Source: Saprospiraceae bacterium (GTDB taxonomy: Bacteria; Bacteroidota; Bacteroidia; Chitinophagales; Saprospiraceae). Taken from it: DNA of 64,000 nt. The stretch covers positions 1 through 64,000 of the forward strand of contig JALSGS010000006.1 of assembly GCA_026982695.1 (NCBI GenBank), in the 5' to 3' direction. Positions within the stretch are counted from its first letter, which is position 1, and each line of letters begins with the position of its first letter. This document shows positions 37,312 through 45,879 of the stretch, piece after piece. Under the pieces are notes generated by a model. That model was not told the DNA's origin, did no database searches, and was given only the letters and a program-made list of their open reading frames with translations. The translations under genes were made by a program, and so were the position numbers.

Positions 37312-37689
37312 ATGGCTCGCATAGTCGGTGTTGATTTACCCAGAAACAAAAGAGGCGTTATTGCGCTGACCTACATTTATGGCATAGGTCGTAGCCGTGC
37401 CAAAGAAATCCTGGACAAGGCTGGAATTGATGAAAATATCAAAGTCAAAGATTGGCCCGATGAGGCCGTGCGTGAAGTGGCGCGCATCATTCAGCATGAG
37501 TACAAAGTAGAAGGTGAATTGCGCTCGGAGGTGCAGATGAACATCAAGCGATTGATGGACATTGGCTGCTACCGCGGGCTACGTCATCGCAAGGGGTTAC
37601 CTGTACGAGGTCAGCGTACGCGCACTAACGCCCGCACGCGTAAGGGCAAGCGCAAAACAGTTGCCAATAAGAAGAAAGTGACCAAGTAA
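37312..37689 (+). CDS. rpsM: 30S ribosomal protein S13
   Basis: 125 residues. [34 protein letters not shown] and [27 protein letters not shown], contacting the P-site tRNA, are diagnostic. Confidence 0.98.
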   Translation: MARIVGVDLPRNKRGVIALTYIYGIGRSRAKEILDKAGIDENIKVKDWPDEAVREVARIIQHEYKVEGELRSEVQMNIKRLMDIGCYRGLRHRKGLPVRGQRTRTNARTRKGKRKTVANKKKVTK

Positions 37690-37756
37690 TAGGTGCTGCT
37701 CAAGTAGCACATTCCCTAATATTGTATGGCCGAATTGTAAATAGCAGAATAGAACA

Positions 37757-38155
37757 ATGGCAAAAGGAAGAGGTAAAAAAACTACTGCTAAAAAGCGCAA
37801 AGTCAAAGTGGATCCAGAAGGGTATGCCTACATTCAGGCTACCTTCAACAATATCATCATTACGCTGACTAACAAGCAAGGGCAGGTGATCTCGTGGTCT
37901 TCGGCGGGTAAGGCAGGCTTTCGTGGTTCGAAGAAAAACACGCCCTATGCCGCACAGGTGGCAGCGCGTGATGCTGCACGTGTAGCACACGAAGCCGGTA
38001 TGCGTTCGTGCGAAGTCTTAGTGAAAGGGCCGGGCTCAGGTCGTGAGGCTGCTATCCGTGCCATCGACTCTGAAGGTATCAAGGTGACGCGCATTAAGGA
38101 TGTAACGCCCATTCCGCACAATGGATGTCGCCCGCCTAAGCGTCGTCGGGTGTAA
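37757..38155 (+). CDS. rpsK: 30S ribosomal protein S11
   Basis: 132 residues. [46 protein letters not shown] and [17 protein letters not shown]-type end (here [17 protein letters not shown]) are diagnostic; S11 is in the 30S platform. Confidence 0.98.
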   Translation: MAKGRGKKTTAKKRKVKVDPEGYAYIQATFNNIIITLTNKQGQVISWSSAGKAGFRGSKKNTPYAAQVAARDAARVAHEAGMRSCEVLVKGPGSGREAAIRAIDSEGIKVTRIKDVTPIPHNGCRPPKRRRV

Positions 38156-38197
38156 GAGAATACTTCTGTTTGAATTGACGAAAACTTAATAACAGAC

Positions 38198-38809
38198 ATG
38201 GCAAGATATACTGGTCCCAGAGCCAAGAAGGAGCGGGCTTTCGGCGAGCCCGTGTTTGGAGGGCTGCGTGCAGCACAGCGCAAGGCGTACCCGCCGGGGC
38301 AACACGGCAACTCGCGTCGCCGTCGTCAAAAATCCGAGTATGCCCTTCAGCTGATGGAAAAGCAGAAGGCTAAATACACTTATGGCCTATTAGAGCGCCA
38401 ATTCCGTAACTTGTTTGAAAGAGCCAGCCGCCGTGGTGGGGTGACGGGCGAAGTATTGTTGCAATTACTGGAGTCGCGTTTGGATAATACCGTATACCGT
38501 TTGGGCATTGCACCTACTCGTAGAGCAGCCCGTCAATTAGTGACTCACCGGCATATTACGGTCAATGGTGTGGTGACGAATATCCCTTCGATGTTGCTCA
38601 AACCAGGCGATGTAGTGGCAGTTCGGGGGCGTTCACAACATATCGACACAATTCGCGAGTGGGTCAAGTCTAAATCAGATGTGCGCAAGTTTGGCTGGTT
38701 GGAATTCAACCCTGAGAAAATGGAAGGCAAATTTTTGGCCTATCCTACGCGCGAACAAATTCCTGAAAAGATCAATGAACAGCTCATTGTCGAGCTTTAC
38801 TCGAAATAA
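38198..38809 (+). CDS. rpsD: 30S ribosomal protein S4, C-minus form
   Basis: 203 residues. [22 protein letters not shown] and the S4 domain [33 protein letters not shown] are clear. The N-terminal zinc-ligating cysteines of the C-plus form are absent. In enterics S4 represses its operon; the hairpin just downstream could be relevant but is untested. Confidence 0.98.
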   Translation: MARYTGPRAKKERAFGEPVFGGLRAAQRKAYPPGQHGNSRRRRQKSEYALQLMEKQKAKYTYGLLERQFRNLFERASRRGGVTGEVLLQLLESRLDNTVYRLGIAPTRRAARQLVTHRHITVNGVVTNIPSMLLKPGDVVAVRGRSQHIDTIREWVKSKSDVRKFGWLEFNPEKMEGKFLAYPTREQIPEKINEQLIVELYSK

Positions 38810-38825
38810 CGATACTTTGGCGTTT

Positions 38826-38860
38826 TTCCGGGGTGGCCTATAATGCAGATGGCCCCGGAA
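38826..38860 (+). other. Hairpin between rpsD and rpoA
   Basis: TTCCGGGG / CCCCGGAA 8-bp stem around an 19-base loop that can pair further. No T run follows, so it is more likely an mRNA structure (processing or regulatory site) than a terminator. Confidence 0.45.
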
Positions 38861-38965
38861 ATTGCATATTATATAGTAAATGAGCAGCCTGCCATGCGTG
38901 CTGGAAGCGGTGTGGCAGCGCGTATTTTAATCGCTTCCTCTTTTTTAAGCAATTTATCATAGCTT

Positions 38966-39967
38966 ATGAGTAGCGTACTCAATTTCCAGATGCCCGACAA
39001 GATCGTAATGACTAAGGCTGATGATTTTGACGGTACTTTTGAGTTCAAGCCGTTGGAGCCGGGCTTTGGCCAAACTGTAGGCAACGCATTGCGTCGGGTA
39101 TTGCTTTCTTCCTTAGAAGGTTTTGCCATCTCTGCTGTACGCATTGCAGGAGTAGAACACGAATTTTCTACCATCAAAGGGGTAGTACAAGACGTAGTAG
39201 ATATCATTCTCAACCTCAAGCAGGTGCGCCTCAAACAGCTCATCGAAGATGAGGAAATGCGCGAAGAGAAGATCTACATTACGATGAGTGGTAAAGAGGA
39301 GTTTCGCGCAGGCGACATTGACAACTTCACCAATGTGTTCAAGGTGATGAACCCCGACTTGCTCATCTGCCAGATGGAACCCTTTGTCAATCTGGAGATG
39401 GAGCTGACTATTAGCAAGGGTAGAGGCTATAGCCCCGCAGAGGAAAATATGCCGAAAGATGCAGCAATTGGTGTAATTCCTATAGATGCTATCTATACGC
39501 CTATTAAGAATGTAGCCTATAGGGTGGAAAACACGCGCGTGGGCCAGCGTACTGACTATGAAAAGCTGACCATTGAGATCAAAACAGATGGAACGATACA
39601 TCCAGAAGATGCTCTCAAGGGCGCATCGCGCATTCTGATTCAGCACATGATGCTCATTACCGATGAGCATATATCGTTCGATGAGCCAGGCAAGCACGAG
39701 GCAGATGTGGTAGACGAGCATATTTTGCACATGCGCAAGCTGCTCAAAACGCCGCTTGAGGAACTGGACTTATCTGTACGCGCCTACAACTGTCTTAAGG
39801 CAGCTAAAATCAATACCTTAGCTGATCTAGTCAAGTACGACACCCACGAGCTACTCAAGTTTCGCAACTTTGGCAAAAAGTCATTGGTCGAAATTGAAGA
39901 GTTGCTCCAGGAAAAGGGCTTAACCTTTGGAATGGATCTGTCAAAGTACAATCTAGAAGACGAGTAA
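38966..39967 (+). CDS. rpoA: RNA polymerase alpha subunit
   Basis: 333 residues. The NTD begins with [51 protein letters not shown], the assembly domain. A flexible linker precedes the CTD ([48 protein letters not shown]), which binds UP elements and activators. In this phylum CTD-activator contacts matter for CRP/FNR-type control, as at the nosZ box. Located between rpsD and rplQ. Confidence 0.98.
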   Translation: MSSVLNFQMPDKIVMTKADDFDGTFEFKPLEPGFGQTVGNALRRVLLSSLEGFAISAVRIAGVEHEFSTIKGVVQDVVDIILNLKQVRLKQLIEDEEMREEKIYITMSGKEEFRAGDIDNFTNVFKVMNPDLLICQMEPFVNLEMELTISKGRGYSPAEENMPKDAAIGVIPIDAIYTPIKNVAYRVENTRVGQRTDYEKLTIEIKTDGTIHPEDALKGASRILIQHMMLITDEHISFDEPGKHEADVVDEHILHMRKLLKTPLEELDLSVRAYNCLKAAKINTLADLVKYDTHELLKFRNFGKKSLVEIEELLQEKGLTFGMDLSKYNLEDE

Positions 39968-40110
39968 ATAAAATATACTCTGAGGAAGTCGGTGCACCTC
40001 ACCGTATCCTGTAGATTTTATGTATGCCAATTTTTAGATTGCAGTAACACGAGTAGGTCATGGTACCGAAAGCGTGCTGCGAGGTTCACAAATAAGTAAA
40101 TCAGAGCCTG

Positions 40111-40605
40111 ATGAGACATCGAAAGAAATTCAACCACTTGGGCCGAAAAAAGGGCCATCGTCGCGCACTTTTGGCCAACTTGGCTAATGCCTTGATCAAG
40201 CATAAACGCATCACTACTACTGTAGCCAAAGCCAAGGCCTTGCGCCCTTATCTGGAGCCACTGGTGACCCGTGCTAAGACGAATACCACGCATAACCGCC
40301 GGGTGGTTTTTAGTTATTTGCAAGACAAGTATTCTATACAGGAATTGTTTGGACCCATAGCAGAAAAAGTGGGCAGCCGGCCTGGCGGCTATTTGCGCAT
40401 CATTCGCACGGGTTTTCGAAAGGGGGATGGTGCCGATATGGCTATGATTGAATTTGTGGACTTCAACGAAGTATATAATCCAAAAGCGGGTGGTCAGCAG
40501 GGAAGCCGCAAGCGCCGCCGTAGAGGGAGTAAAAAAGCTGCTGCGGGTGCAACATCAGCAGCACAGTCTGAAGCTCCTGCTGCCGCCACTAATGAAGAAG
40601 AGTAA
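40111..40605 (+). CDS. rplQ: 50S ribosomal protein L17 with low-complexity C-terminal extension
   Basis: 164 residues. [51 protein letters not shown] is the L17 core. After residue ~120 a basic then Ala-rich tail ([20 protein letters not shown]...TNEEE) extends the protein. Last gene of the super-operon. Confidence 0.97.
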   Translation: MRHRKKFNHLGRKKGHRRALLANLANALIKHKRITTTVAKAKALRPYLEPLVTRAKTNTTHNRRVVFSYLQDKYSIQELFGPIAEKVGSRPGGYLRIIRTGFRKGDGADMAMIEFVDFNEVYNPKAGGQQGSRKRRRRGSKKAAAGATSAAQSEAPAAATNEEE

Positions 40606-40732
40606 AAAATTAGGGGTATTACCTTTAGGAAGTACCTCGATGCAGTACGATGATGAAGACTGCATCTATAAGTAAAGCGATGCAGGAGCTGCCAATGGTA
40701 GATCTGCGTCGCTTTTTTATGGGTTTGGCCCC

Positions 40733-40763
40733 TTTGTTAAAGGGTTGATAATCTTTACCTTTG
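40733..40763 (+). promoter_or_regulatory. Promoter of the rpsF-rpsR-rplI unit
   Basis: TTTG at 40733-40736, 19 bases, TACCTTTG at 40756-40763: a full match to the Bacteroidota consensus, about 50 bases before rpsF. Confidence 0.78.
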
Positions 40764-40814
40764 CACCCGTTTTATTTCCTAACAGCCATTATTGGCATAA
40801 ACTTCAGCGTTTCA

Positions 40815-41207
40815 ATGCGTAATTACGAAGTGACTTTCATCGTGGATCCAGTACTGTCGGGCGATGAAATTAAAGCGACAGCTCAGACCTATGTCGATCA
40901 ACTCAAGCAAGCAGGCTGCGAGATCGTACATGTGGATGAGATGGGGTTGCGCGAATTAGCCTACCCCATTAACAAGCGCTCTACAGGAGTGTACTATTGC
41001 ATCGAGTTCAGGGCTGCAGATGGATCAATGATTGATCCATTGGAATTGGCCATGCGACGCGACGAACGCATCATGCGTTTTCTAACCGTCAAATTGGACA
41101 AGTACGGTGTGAAATTTAATGAAGACAAGCGCAAAGGCCTGATTGGCAAAAAACGCCAGCAGCAAGCGCAAACCGATGAAGAGGATAAAGGTCAGCAAGC
41201 ATCTTGA
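40815..41207 (+). CDS. rpsF: 30S ribosomal protein S6
   Basis: 130 residues from the ATG at 40815 (MRNYEVTFIVDPVLSGDEI); a longer in-frame TTG start would sit inside the promoter. GLRELAYPINKRSTGVYYCIEFRA and LRRDERIMRFLTVKLDKYG-type sequence confirm S6. S6 pairs with S18 on the platform. Confidence 0.96.
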   Translation: MRNYEVTFIVDPVLSGDEIKATAQTYVDQLKQAGCEIVHVDEMGLRELAYPINKRSTGVYYCIEFRAADGSMIDPLELAMRRDERIMRFLTVKLDKYGVKFNEDKRKGLIGKKRQQQAQTDEEDKGQQAS

Positions 41208-41253
41208 GCATCGGTGCAGTAGCTCTATTTTTCACTTCAAAAACTAATCGATC

Positions 41254-41520
41254 ATGGCATCGAGAGATGATATTAAATTTTTGAGCAATCCCAATATCGG
41301 CCAAAAGCGCAAAAAGTACTGCCGCTTCAAGCGCTATGGAATTAAGTATGTCGATTACAAAAACCCCGAGTTTTTGCTCCAGTTCGTCAACGAACAAGGC
41401 AAGATTTTACCTCGACGCATTACGGGCAATTCGCTCAAATATCAGCGTCGCGTAGCTACGGCTATCAAGCGCGCGCGTCATTTGGCTTTATTGCCCTATG
41501 TGGCAGACAATCTCAAGTGA
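41254..41520 (+). CDS. rpsR: 30S ribosomal protein S18
   Basis: 88 residues. [65 protein letters not shown] is diagnostic. It follows rpsF by 46 bases and pairs with S6. Confidence 0.97.
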   Translation: MASRDDIKFLSNPNIGQKRKKYCRFKRYGIKYVDYKNPEFLLQFVNEQGKILPRRITGNSLKYQRRVATAIKRARHLALLPYVADNLK

Positions 41521-41565
41521 TGGTGGTGGCTCACTTATTTATTGACTTGATTCAAAAACAGGAAA

Positions 41566-42012
41566 ATGGAAGTCATTCTTTTGCAAGATATTGAGAAGTT
41601 GGGCAAAAAATACGAGATAGTCACGGTGCGTAATGGCTATGGCCGCAACTATCTCATTCCCCAGGGGCTGGCTCTTTTGGCCAACAAATCGAACAGGCGC
41701 CGCTTAGAGGAATACCGTAGGCGTGAAGAAGCTGCCATGATGCGCTTGCTCGATGAGGCCAAACAACTTGCCCAACAGCTGGAGGACAAGGTGCTCAAAA
41801 TAGGTGCTAAAGTAGGAGCCAGTGGTAGGATCTTCGGTTCAATTACCAACTTGCAAGTGGCTAATGCGCTCAAAGAGCAGTTGGGAATTGAGATAGACCG
41901 CCGCAAAGTTGAAATTCCCGACGAGGTCAAGGAAGTAGGGGTATATACTGCTGTGCTCAAAATCCACCCTGAAGTCGATACCCGCGTGAGCTTCGAGGTG
42001 GTGGCCGAATAA
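41566..42012 (+). CDS. rplI: 50S ribosomal protein L9
   Basis: 148 residues. MEVILLQDIEKLGKKYEIVTVRNGYGRNYLIPQGLALLANKSNRRR is the N-terminal rRNA-binding domain; the long connecting helix and C-terminal domain (GSITNLQVANALKEQLGIEIDRRKVEIPD) follow. Last gene of its unit; a terminator lies 40 bases after. Confidence 0.97.
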   Translation: MEVILLQDIEKLGKKYEIVTVRNGYGRNYLIPQGLALLANKSNRRRLEEYRRREEAAMMRLLDEAKQLAQQLEDKVLKIGAKVGASGRIFGSITNLQVANALKEQLGIEIDRRKVEIPDEVKEVGVYTAVLKIHPEVDTRVSFEVVAE

Positions 42013-42051
42013 CAGGCACGACACTGACAGCAAGTTGGCCAAACGGCAGCT

Positions 42052-42087
42052 AAAGGTGCATTCCACAATAATTGGAATGCACCTTTT
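42052..42087 (+). terminator. Rho-independent terminator after rplI
   Basis: AAAGGTGCATTCCA pairs with TGGAATGCACCTTT (13-14 bp) around CAATAAT, ending in a TTTT run. It probably also protects the convergent minus-strand gene. Confidence 0.82.
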
Positions 42088-42135
42088 GTTCGTTCATGGG
42101 TTTGGGTGGCGTTTCAAAATAGGAAAGTATGTGCA

Positions 42136-42603
42136 TTATGGTGTGATGAAAAAGGTTTTTAGTGCACGCCAAAGGGCTTTCTTATGCGCGACATCTACGT
42201 GAAGACGTGCTAGAGCGGCTGCGAATACTATACGGCAATTACCTATGGCGAGGGGACGATAATGAGGAGCATCTATTTGTAGCCCCAGAGTGGTAGGGCC
42301 ACAACCAAATGCCAGCACATGGTGCAGCGCATTCACTCGCTGCTGCAGCAAGGTGAGCGACACAGGCTTGTGTGCTCGTAGGGGCAATAGGCCCACGTCC
42401 TTTTCCAGCTTGAGGTCTACGGCCTGTAGAATCTTTTGGAGCAACTGTCTGTAGCTGGGGGTTTGCCATTCTACCTCTTGCAAGACTATTGTTATACCTT
42501 TTTCAGCCTTTCCCTGTATGGTGAGGTTTGCTGGGTCGGGAAGTAAGAAAATTTTCAGGTCGAAAGGGATGGTTTGTGTTTTTTTGTTTCCCAATTTAGT
42601 CAT
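42136..42603 (-). CDS. Uncharacterised small protein
   Basis: 155 residues. Polar N-terminus, then alternating strands and helices (ITIVLQEVEWQTPSYRQLLQKILQAVDLKLEKDVGLLPL), VLAFGCGPTTLGLQI, and a C-terminal KKALWRALKTFF helix. The LW.ALK..F ending and a glycine after a hydrophobic strand recall small DNA-polymerase-associated proteins (psi-like) seen in some Bacteroidota, but I cannot assign it. Its composition and length argue for a real gene. It is divergent from the aminotransferase and converges with rplI. Confidence 0.5.
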   Translation of the reverse strand: MTKLGNKKTQTIPFDLKIFLLPDPANLTIQGKAEKGITIVLQEVEWQTPSYRQLLQKILQAVDLKLEKDVGLLPLRAHKPVSLTLLQQRVNALHHVLAFGCGPTTLGLQIDAPHYRPLAIGNCRIVFAAALARLHVDVAHKKALWRALKTFFITP

Positions 42604-42671
42604 TTTTTAGAATTTAATTCTGTTTACTTTGTGTAAAGTGCTGATAATTAGAATTTTTGATAAATTTTGGT

Positions 42672-42679
42672 TACATTTG
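42672..42679 (+). promoter_or_regulatory. -7 element upstream of the aminotransferase
   Basis: TACATTTG is an exact TAnnTTTG match about 100 bases before the ilvE start. No -33 TTG stands at 19-22 bases. Confidence 0.35.
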
Positions 42680-42776
42680 CCAAGCCCGACTTTCAATGCT
42701 TACCACCCCCTCACTACTACCTATGGAAGCTTGGTCAAGCCTAACCAAATTTTACCGATCGCAAAACTATTAGCAG

Positions 42777-43865
42777 ATGAAGTATCAAATTAGAGTAAAT
42801 CGGACAGCACATTCGAATTTACCACAAATTGATTTTGACAATTTGTCATTTGGTCGGTATTTCTCTGACCACATGTTTGTAGCTGAGTATAGAGAAGGAA
42901 AATGGCAAGATTTGCGCATTGAGCCATTGAGCGAGTTTGCGACCCATCCGGCGACAATGGCGCTGCACTATGGGCAGGCGGTTTTTGAAGGGATGAAGGC
43001 TTCGAAGAGCCATGATGGCCGTCCGATGTTGTTTCGGCCCCAGATGCATGCCAAGCGCCTCAATTTTTCTGCCCGTCGTTTGGCCATGCCGGCGTTTCCT
43101 GAAGATCTTTTCGTAGAAGCTATTCACTTGTTGGTGGGGATCGATGCGGGGTGGATTCCACCTAAAAAGGGTAGTGCCTTGTACATTCGCCCATTCATGT
43201 ATGCTACGGATCCTTTTGTAGGGGTGCGTCCTTCGCAGACCTATCGCTTTGTCATCTTCACTTGCCCTGTAGGGCCATACTATCCCAAACCGGTAAGCTT
43301 GTTGGCCGAGACGCATTACATACGTGCAGCACGTGGTGGTACGGGCGAAGCTAAGGCTGCAGGCAATTACGCGGCTGCCATGCTGCCTGCACAGCTGGCC
43401 AATGAAAAGGGATATGATCAAGTATTGTGGCTGGATGCCCAAGAGTTCAAGTACATTCAGGAAGTGGGTACGATGAATATTTTCTTTGTCATAGATGGGA
43501 AGGTCATTACACCCAATCCGGAAGAAGAGGGAACCATCTTGCGCGGCATCACCCGAGACAGCATCTTGCACATCTTGCGCGATGAAGGCTATACAGTAGA
43601 AGAGCGCCGCATTTCCATCGATGAGGTGGTAGCTGCGCATGAACAAGGCAAGCTTGAGGAAGTATTTGGCACGGGTACTGCTGCGGTAGTGGCGCAGGTG
43701 TACAAGATCGCCTATGAAGACAAGGAGATGGTGTTGCCGCCCATATCTGAGTGTCGGGTAGGCCCATTTGCCAAGAGCTATATCGATGATCTGCGTGCAG
43801 GTTTGCGAGCAGACAAGTTTGGGTGGGTAGAACCTGTTCAGTTGCCCCAATCGGTAGATGCGTAA
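42777..43865 (+). CDS. ilvE: Branched-chain amino acid aminotransferase
   Basis: 362 residues, PLP fold type IV, type II BCAT length. FGRYFSDHMFVAEYREGKW, HYGQAVFEGMKA, YIRPFMYATDP, the PLP lysine in GEAKAAGNYAAAMLPAQLANEKGYDQVLWLD, EVGTMNIFFVIDGKVITP and EVFGTGTAAVVAQV are all in place. It catalyses the last step of Leu, Ile and Val synthesis. No ilv or leu genes are nearby. The 3' end faces the caspase gene. Confidence 0.95.
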   Translation: MKYQIRVNRTAHSNLPQIDFDNLSFGRYFSDHMFVAEYREGKWQDLRIEPLSEFATHPATMALHYGQAVFEGMKASKSHDGRPMLFRPQMHAKRLNFSARRLAMPAFPEDLFVEAIHLLVGIDAGWIPPKKGSALYIRPFMYATDPFVGVRPSQTYRFVIFTCPVGPYYPKPVSLLAETHYIRAARGGTGEAKAAGNYAAAMLPAQLANEKGYDQVLWLDAQEFKYIQEVGTMNIFFVIDGKVITPNPEEEGTILRGITRDSILHILRDEGYTVEERRISIDEVVAAHEQGKLEEVFGTGTAAVVAQVYKIAYEDKEMVLPPISECRVGPFAKSYIDDLRAGLRADKFGWVEPVQLPQSVDA

Positions 43866-43897
43866 ACTGCTTTTTTGAAGTGGGGTATTATGGATAT

Positions 43898-43934
43898 GTG
43901 GGCGGCACCATGTATGCTGCGTGGTACCGCCCAC
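43898..43934. terminator. Hairpin between convergent genes, possible bidirectional terminator
   Basis: 13-bp stem GTGGGCGGCACCA / TGGTACCGCCCAC with one mismatch on the plus strand (a G-U pair on the minus). No T run, so termination is uncertain. Confidence 0.4.
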
Positions 43935-43955
43935 TGTGTTGATGAGGGTGTGGTT

Positions 43956-45584
43956 CTATTGGCGCACGATGGCCAGAGGTACGTTGGTATCGGCTGTGCC
44001 GTAGAGTACGGGTGTTTGTACTCCTGCAGTGTATTTGCGCACTTCTCGGCGCACATAGTTATATACTTCTTCCAAAGTGACGATGCCATCGGCGTTTCGG
44101 TCAGCAATGCCTTTGAGTGCACGGATCAGGTAATAGCTAAACACTCCCGATCGCAGGTAGCTGTCTTCTAAAGAGATTTCTTCACTGCGTGAGGAGAGCA
44201 GTAATGCGATGCCACTTTGTTCGGGTGTGAGCTGGGCATATAAGTCGGTAAGTTGATTGGGGGCTTTTACTTGGGTAAGTGATCCGCTATAGCAGGCATC
44301 TCCCAGCAAGAGCTTCAGACGGGCATGGCTGCGTTTCATTATATCCATTATCTCGGCGTGGGCGAGTTTGGAGAAAGTGCCGTCATAGTCGGTAGGTAAG
44401 AAGGCGCCGGCAATGCCATGTCCTGAGAAGTAGAAGATGATCACGTCATTTTCATCAGCGCGTAACAGCACTTCTTGCATGATGCGCAATACATTCTGGC
44501 GCGTGGCTTCTTCATCGACTAGTATGCGGAGTTGGTCGTCGGGTAGGGCTCCGCCTTCTGGGCTTTTGAGAAAGCTGTAGATGCGGAATGCGTCGTTGTC
44601 GGTGTATTGCAAGGAGGGTTGATGTCGGTAAATAGAAATGCCGACCACTACTGCCCAAATACGGGCTTGAGCTGAGCGCAAAGGCGTGACATCAAGGCGT
44701 GGATAAGGGGCATCATGAGCTTCGATGAGTTGGGCAACTTGCCCCATATCCCATTTTGCGGTGAGGGTGCGCCCATCGGCAAAAGTTAGTGTGCCTTGGC
44801 CATGAGGTAGCTCGCGGTACCACTGACCTTTGTAGTGATTGCCATTGGCATACCACACTTCGCCTTGGCCAGCGGGATATCCATCCCGAAATTGCCCTTG
44901 ATATACCGAGCCATCGGCAAAAGTGTAGGTACCTAGGCCATCAGCGCAGTGTATGGTGTTGCAGTCGCGCAGAGGGGCTGTGTTTGGTGGATTTTTTTCT
45001 GAAAAGGTCGCATCCAGTCGTTGCCCATCGATCCACTGGCCGTGCCATTGCTCGCCTGAGGCACTGAGCCAAGTACCTTCACCGTTTTTTTTGCCGTTGC
45101 GCCACATGCCTTCATATTGCGAACCGTCGGGGTAGTACAAGATTCCAAAACCTTCAAATTGCCCATTGACAAAGTATCCTTCATAGCGCCGTCCATCGGC
45201 AAAGGTATATGTACCCTTCCCATGCGGTTGGTCGCGATGCCATTGGCCTTCGTATCGGTCGCCATTGCGCCAACGCATGCGCCCAAAACCTTCTCGGCGA
45301 TCAGCCTTCCATTGGCCTAAGAAGTCGTGGCCTTCTGCAAATTTGAGCCGACCTTCTCCTTGTCGCAATCCTTCGACGAACCAACCTAAGTAGACATCGC
45401 CCCGCCGGTAGTATCGGATGCCTTGCCCGTGCATGCGGCCCTGTCTGAATTGACCTTTGTAGATACTGCCATCGGCTAAGCGCATTTCGCCGTATCCTTC
45501 TATACAATCGCCTTTAAGGCATTGGGAGCTCGACGAGTGTCCAAGGCAAATAACGAGGCATAATACGAGCATGTGTCGGTACAT
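43956..45584 (-). CDS. Exported MORN-repeat protein with C-terminal caspase-like (peptidase C14) domain and EF-hand loop
   Basis: 542 residues. A signal peptide (MYRHMLVLCLVICLGHSSSSQC, ~21 residues) precedes about nine MORN repeats (YKGQF, YLGWF, FLGQW, YEGQW, YEGYF, YEGMW, WHGQW, YQGQF, YKGQW) between residues ~30 and ~290. From residue ~308 it is a caspase fold: RIWAVVVGISIY with His389 in YFSGHG and Cys431 in LLGDACYSGS, the catalytic dyad. DRNADGIVTLEE (residues 495-506) fits a canonical EF-hand calcium loop. MORN repeats usually bind membranes or mediate assembly. A calcium-gated exported protease is an inference. It is convergent with ilvE. Family membership of each domain is clear; substrate unknown. 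Confidence 0.85.
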   Translation of the reverse strand: MYRHMLVLCLVICLGHSSSSQCLKGDCIEGYGEMRLADGSIYKGQFRQGRMHGQGIRYYRRGDVYLGWFVEGLRQGEGRLKFAEGHDFLGQWKADRREGFGRMRWRNGDRYEGQWHRDQPHGKGTYTFADGRRYEGYFVNGQFEGFGILYYPDGSQYEGMWRNGKKNGEGTWLSASGEQWHGQWIDGQRLDATFSEKNPPNTAPLRDCNTIHCADGLGTYTFADGSVYQGQFRDGYPAGQGEVWYANGNHYKGQWYRELPHGQGTLTFADGRTLTAKWDMGQVAQLIEAHDAPYPRLDVTPLRSAQARIWAVVVGISIYRHQPSLQYTDNDAFRIYSFLKSPEGGALPDDQLRILVDEEATRQNVLRIMQEVLLRADENDVIIFYFSGHGIAGAFLPTDYDGTFSKLAHAEIMDIMKRSHARLKLLLGDACYSGSLTQVKAPNQLTDLYAQLTPEQSGIALLLSSRSEEISLEDSYLRSGVFSYYLIRALKGIADRNADGIVTLEEVYNYVRREVRKYTAGVQTPVLYGTADTNVPLAIVRQ

Positions 45585-45808
45585 GGAGTTTAGATTTATG
45601 TGTGTTGGCAGACGAAATATGCTGCCAGTAGCTTGGAAAAAACCGGTTTGGGAACTTGTGTCGTAACATTATCTTCATGTACCGTATTTTCGGTTTTGTC
45701 GGGAGCTAAACCGTCCCTTTTTCATTCATATTGTCTGTCGTGCAAGCGTTTTTTATCGAGTTTTTTTTACTATTTGCGGCTTTGTATCACACTGAACAAA
45801 ATGGGCAT

Positions 45809-45839
45809 AAAAAAAAACGGCATGTATACTTACATGCCG
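45809..45839 (-). terminator. Rho-independent terminator of the porin transcript
   Basis: On the minus strand CGGCATGTA / TACATGCCG (9 bp, 4-base loop) is followed by a T run (A tract 45809-45817 on the plus strand). It lies 41 bases after the porin stop codon. Confidence 0.8.
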
Positions 45840-45879
45840 CATGGATGGACGTGTATGAAACTGATGTTTGACAATTGGC

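Noticed and set aside
42846-43934. Minus-strand 362-aa frame opposite ilvE
   Set aside because: Same length as ilvE but low-complexity and no domain; ilvE has every BCAT motif.
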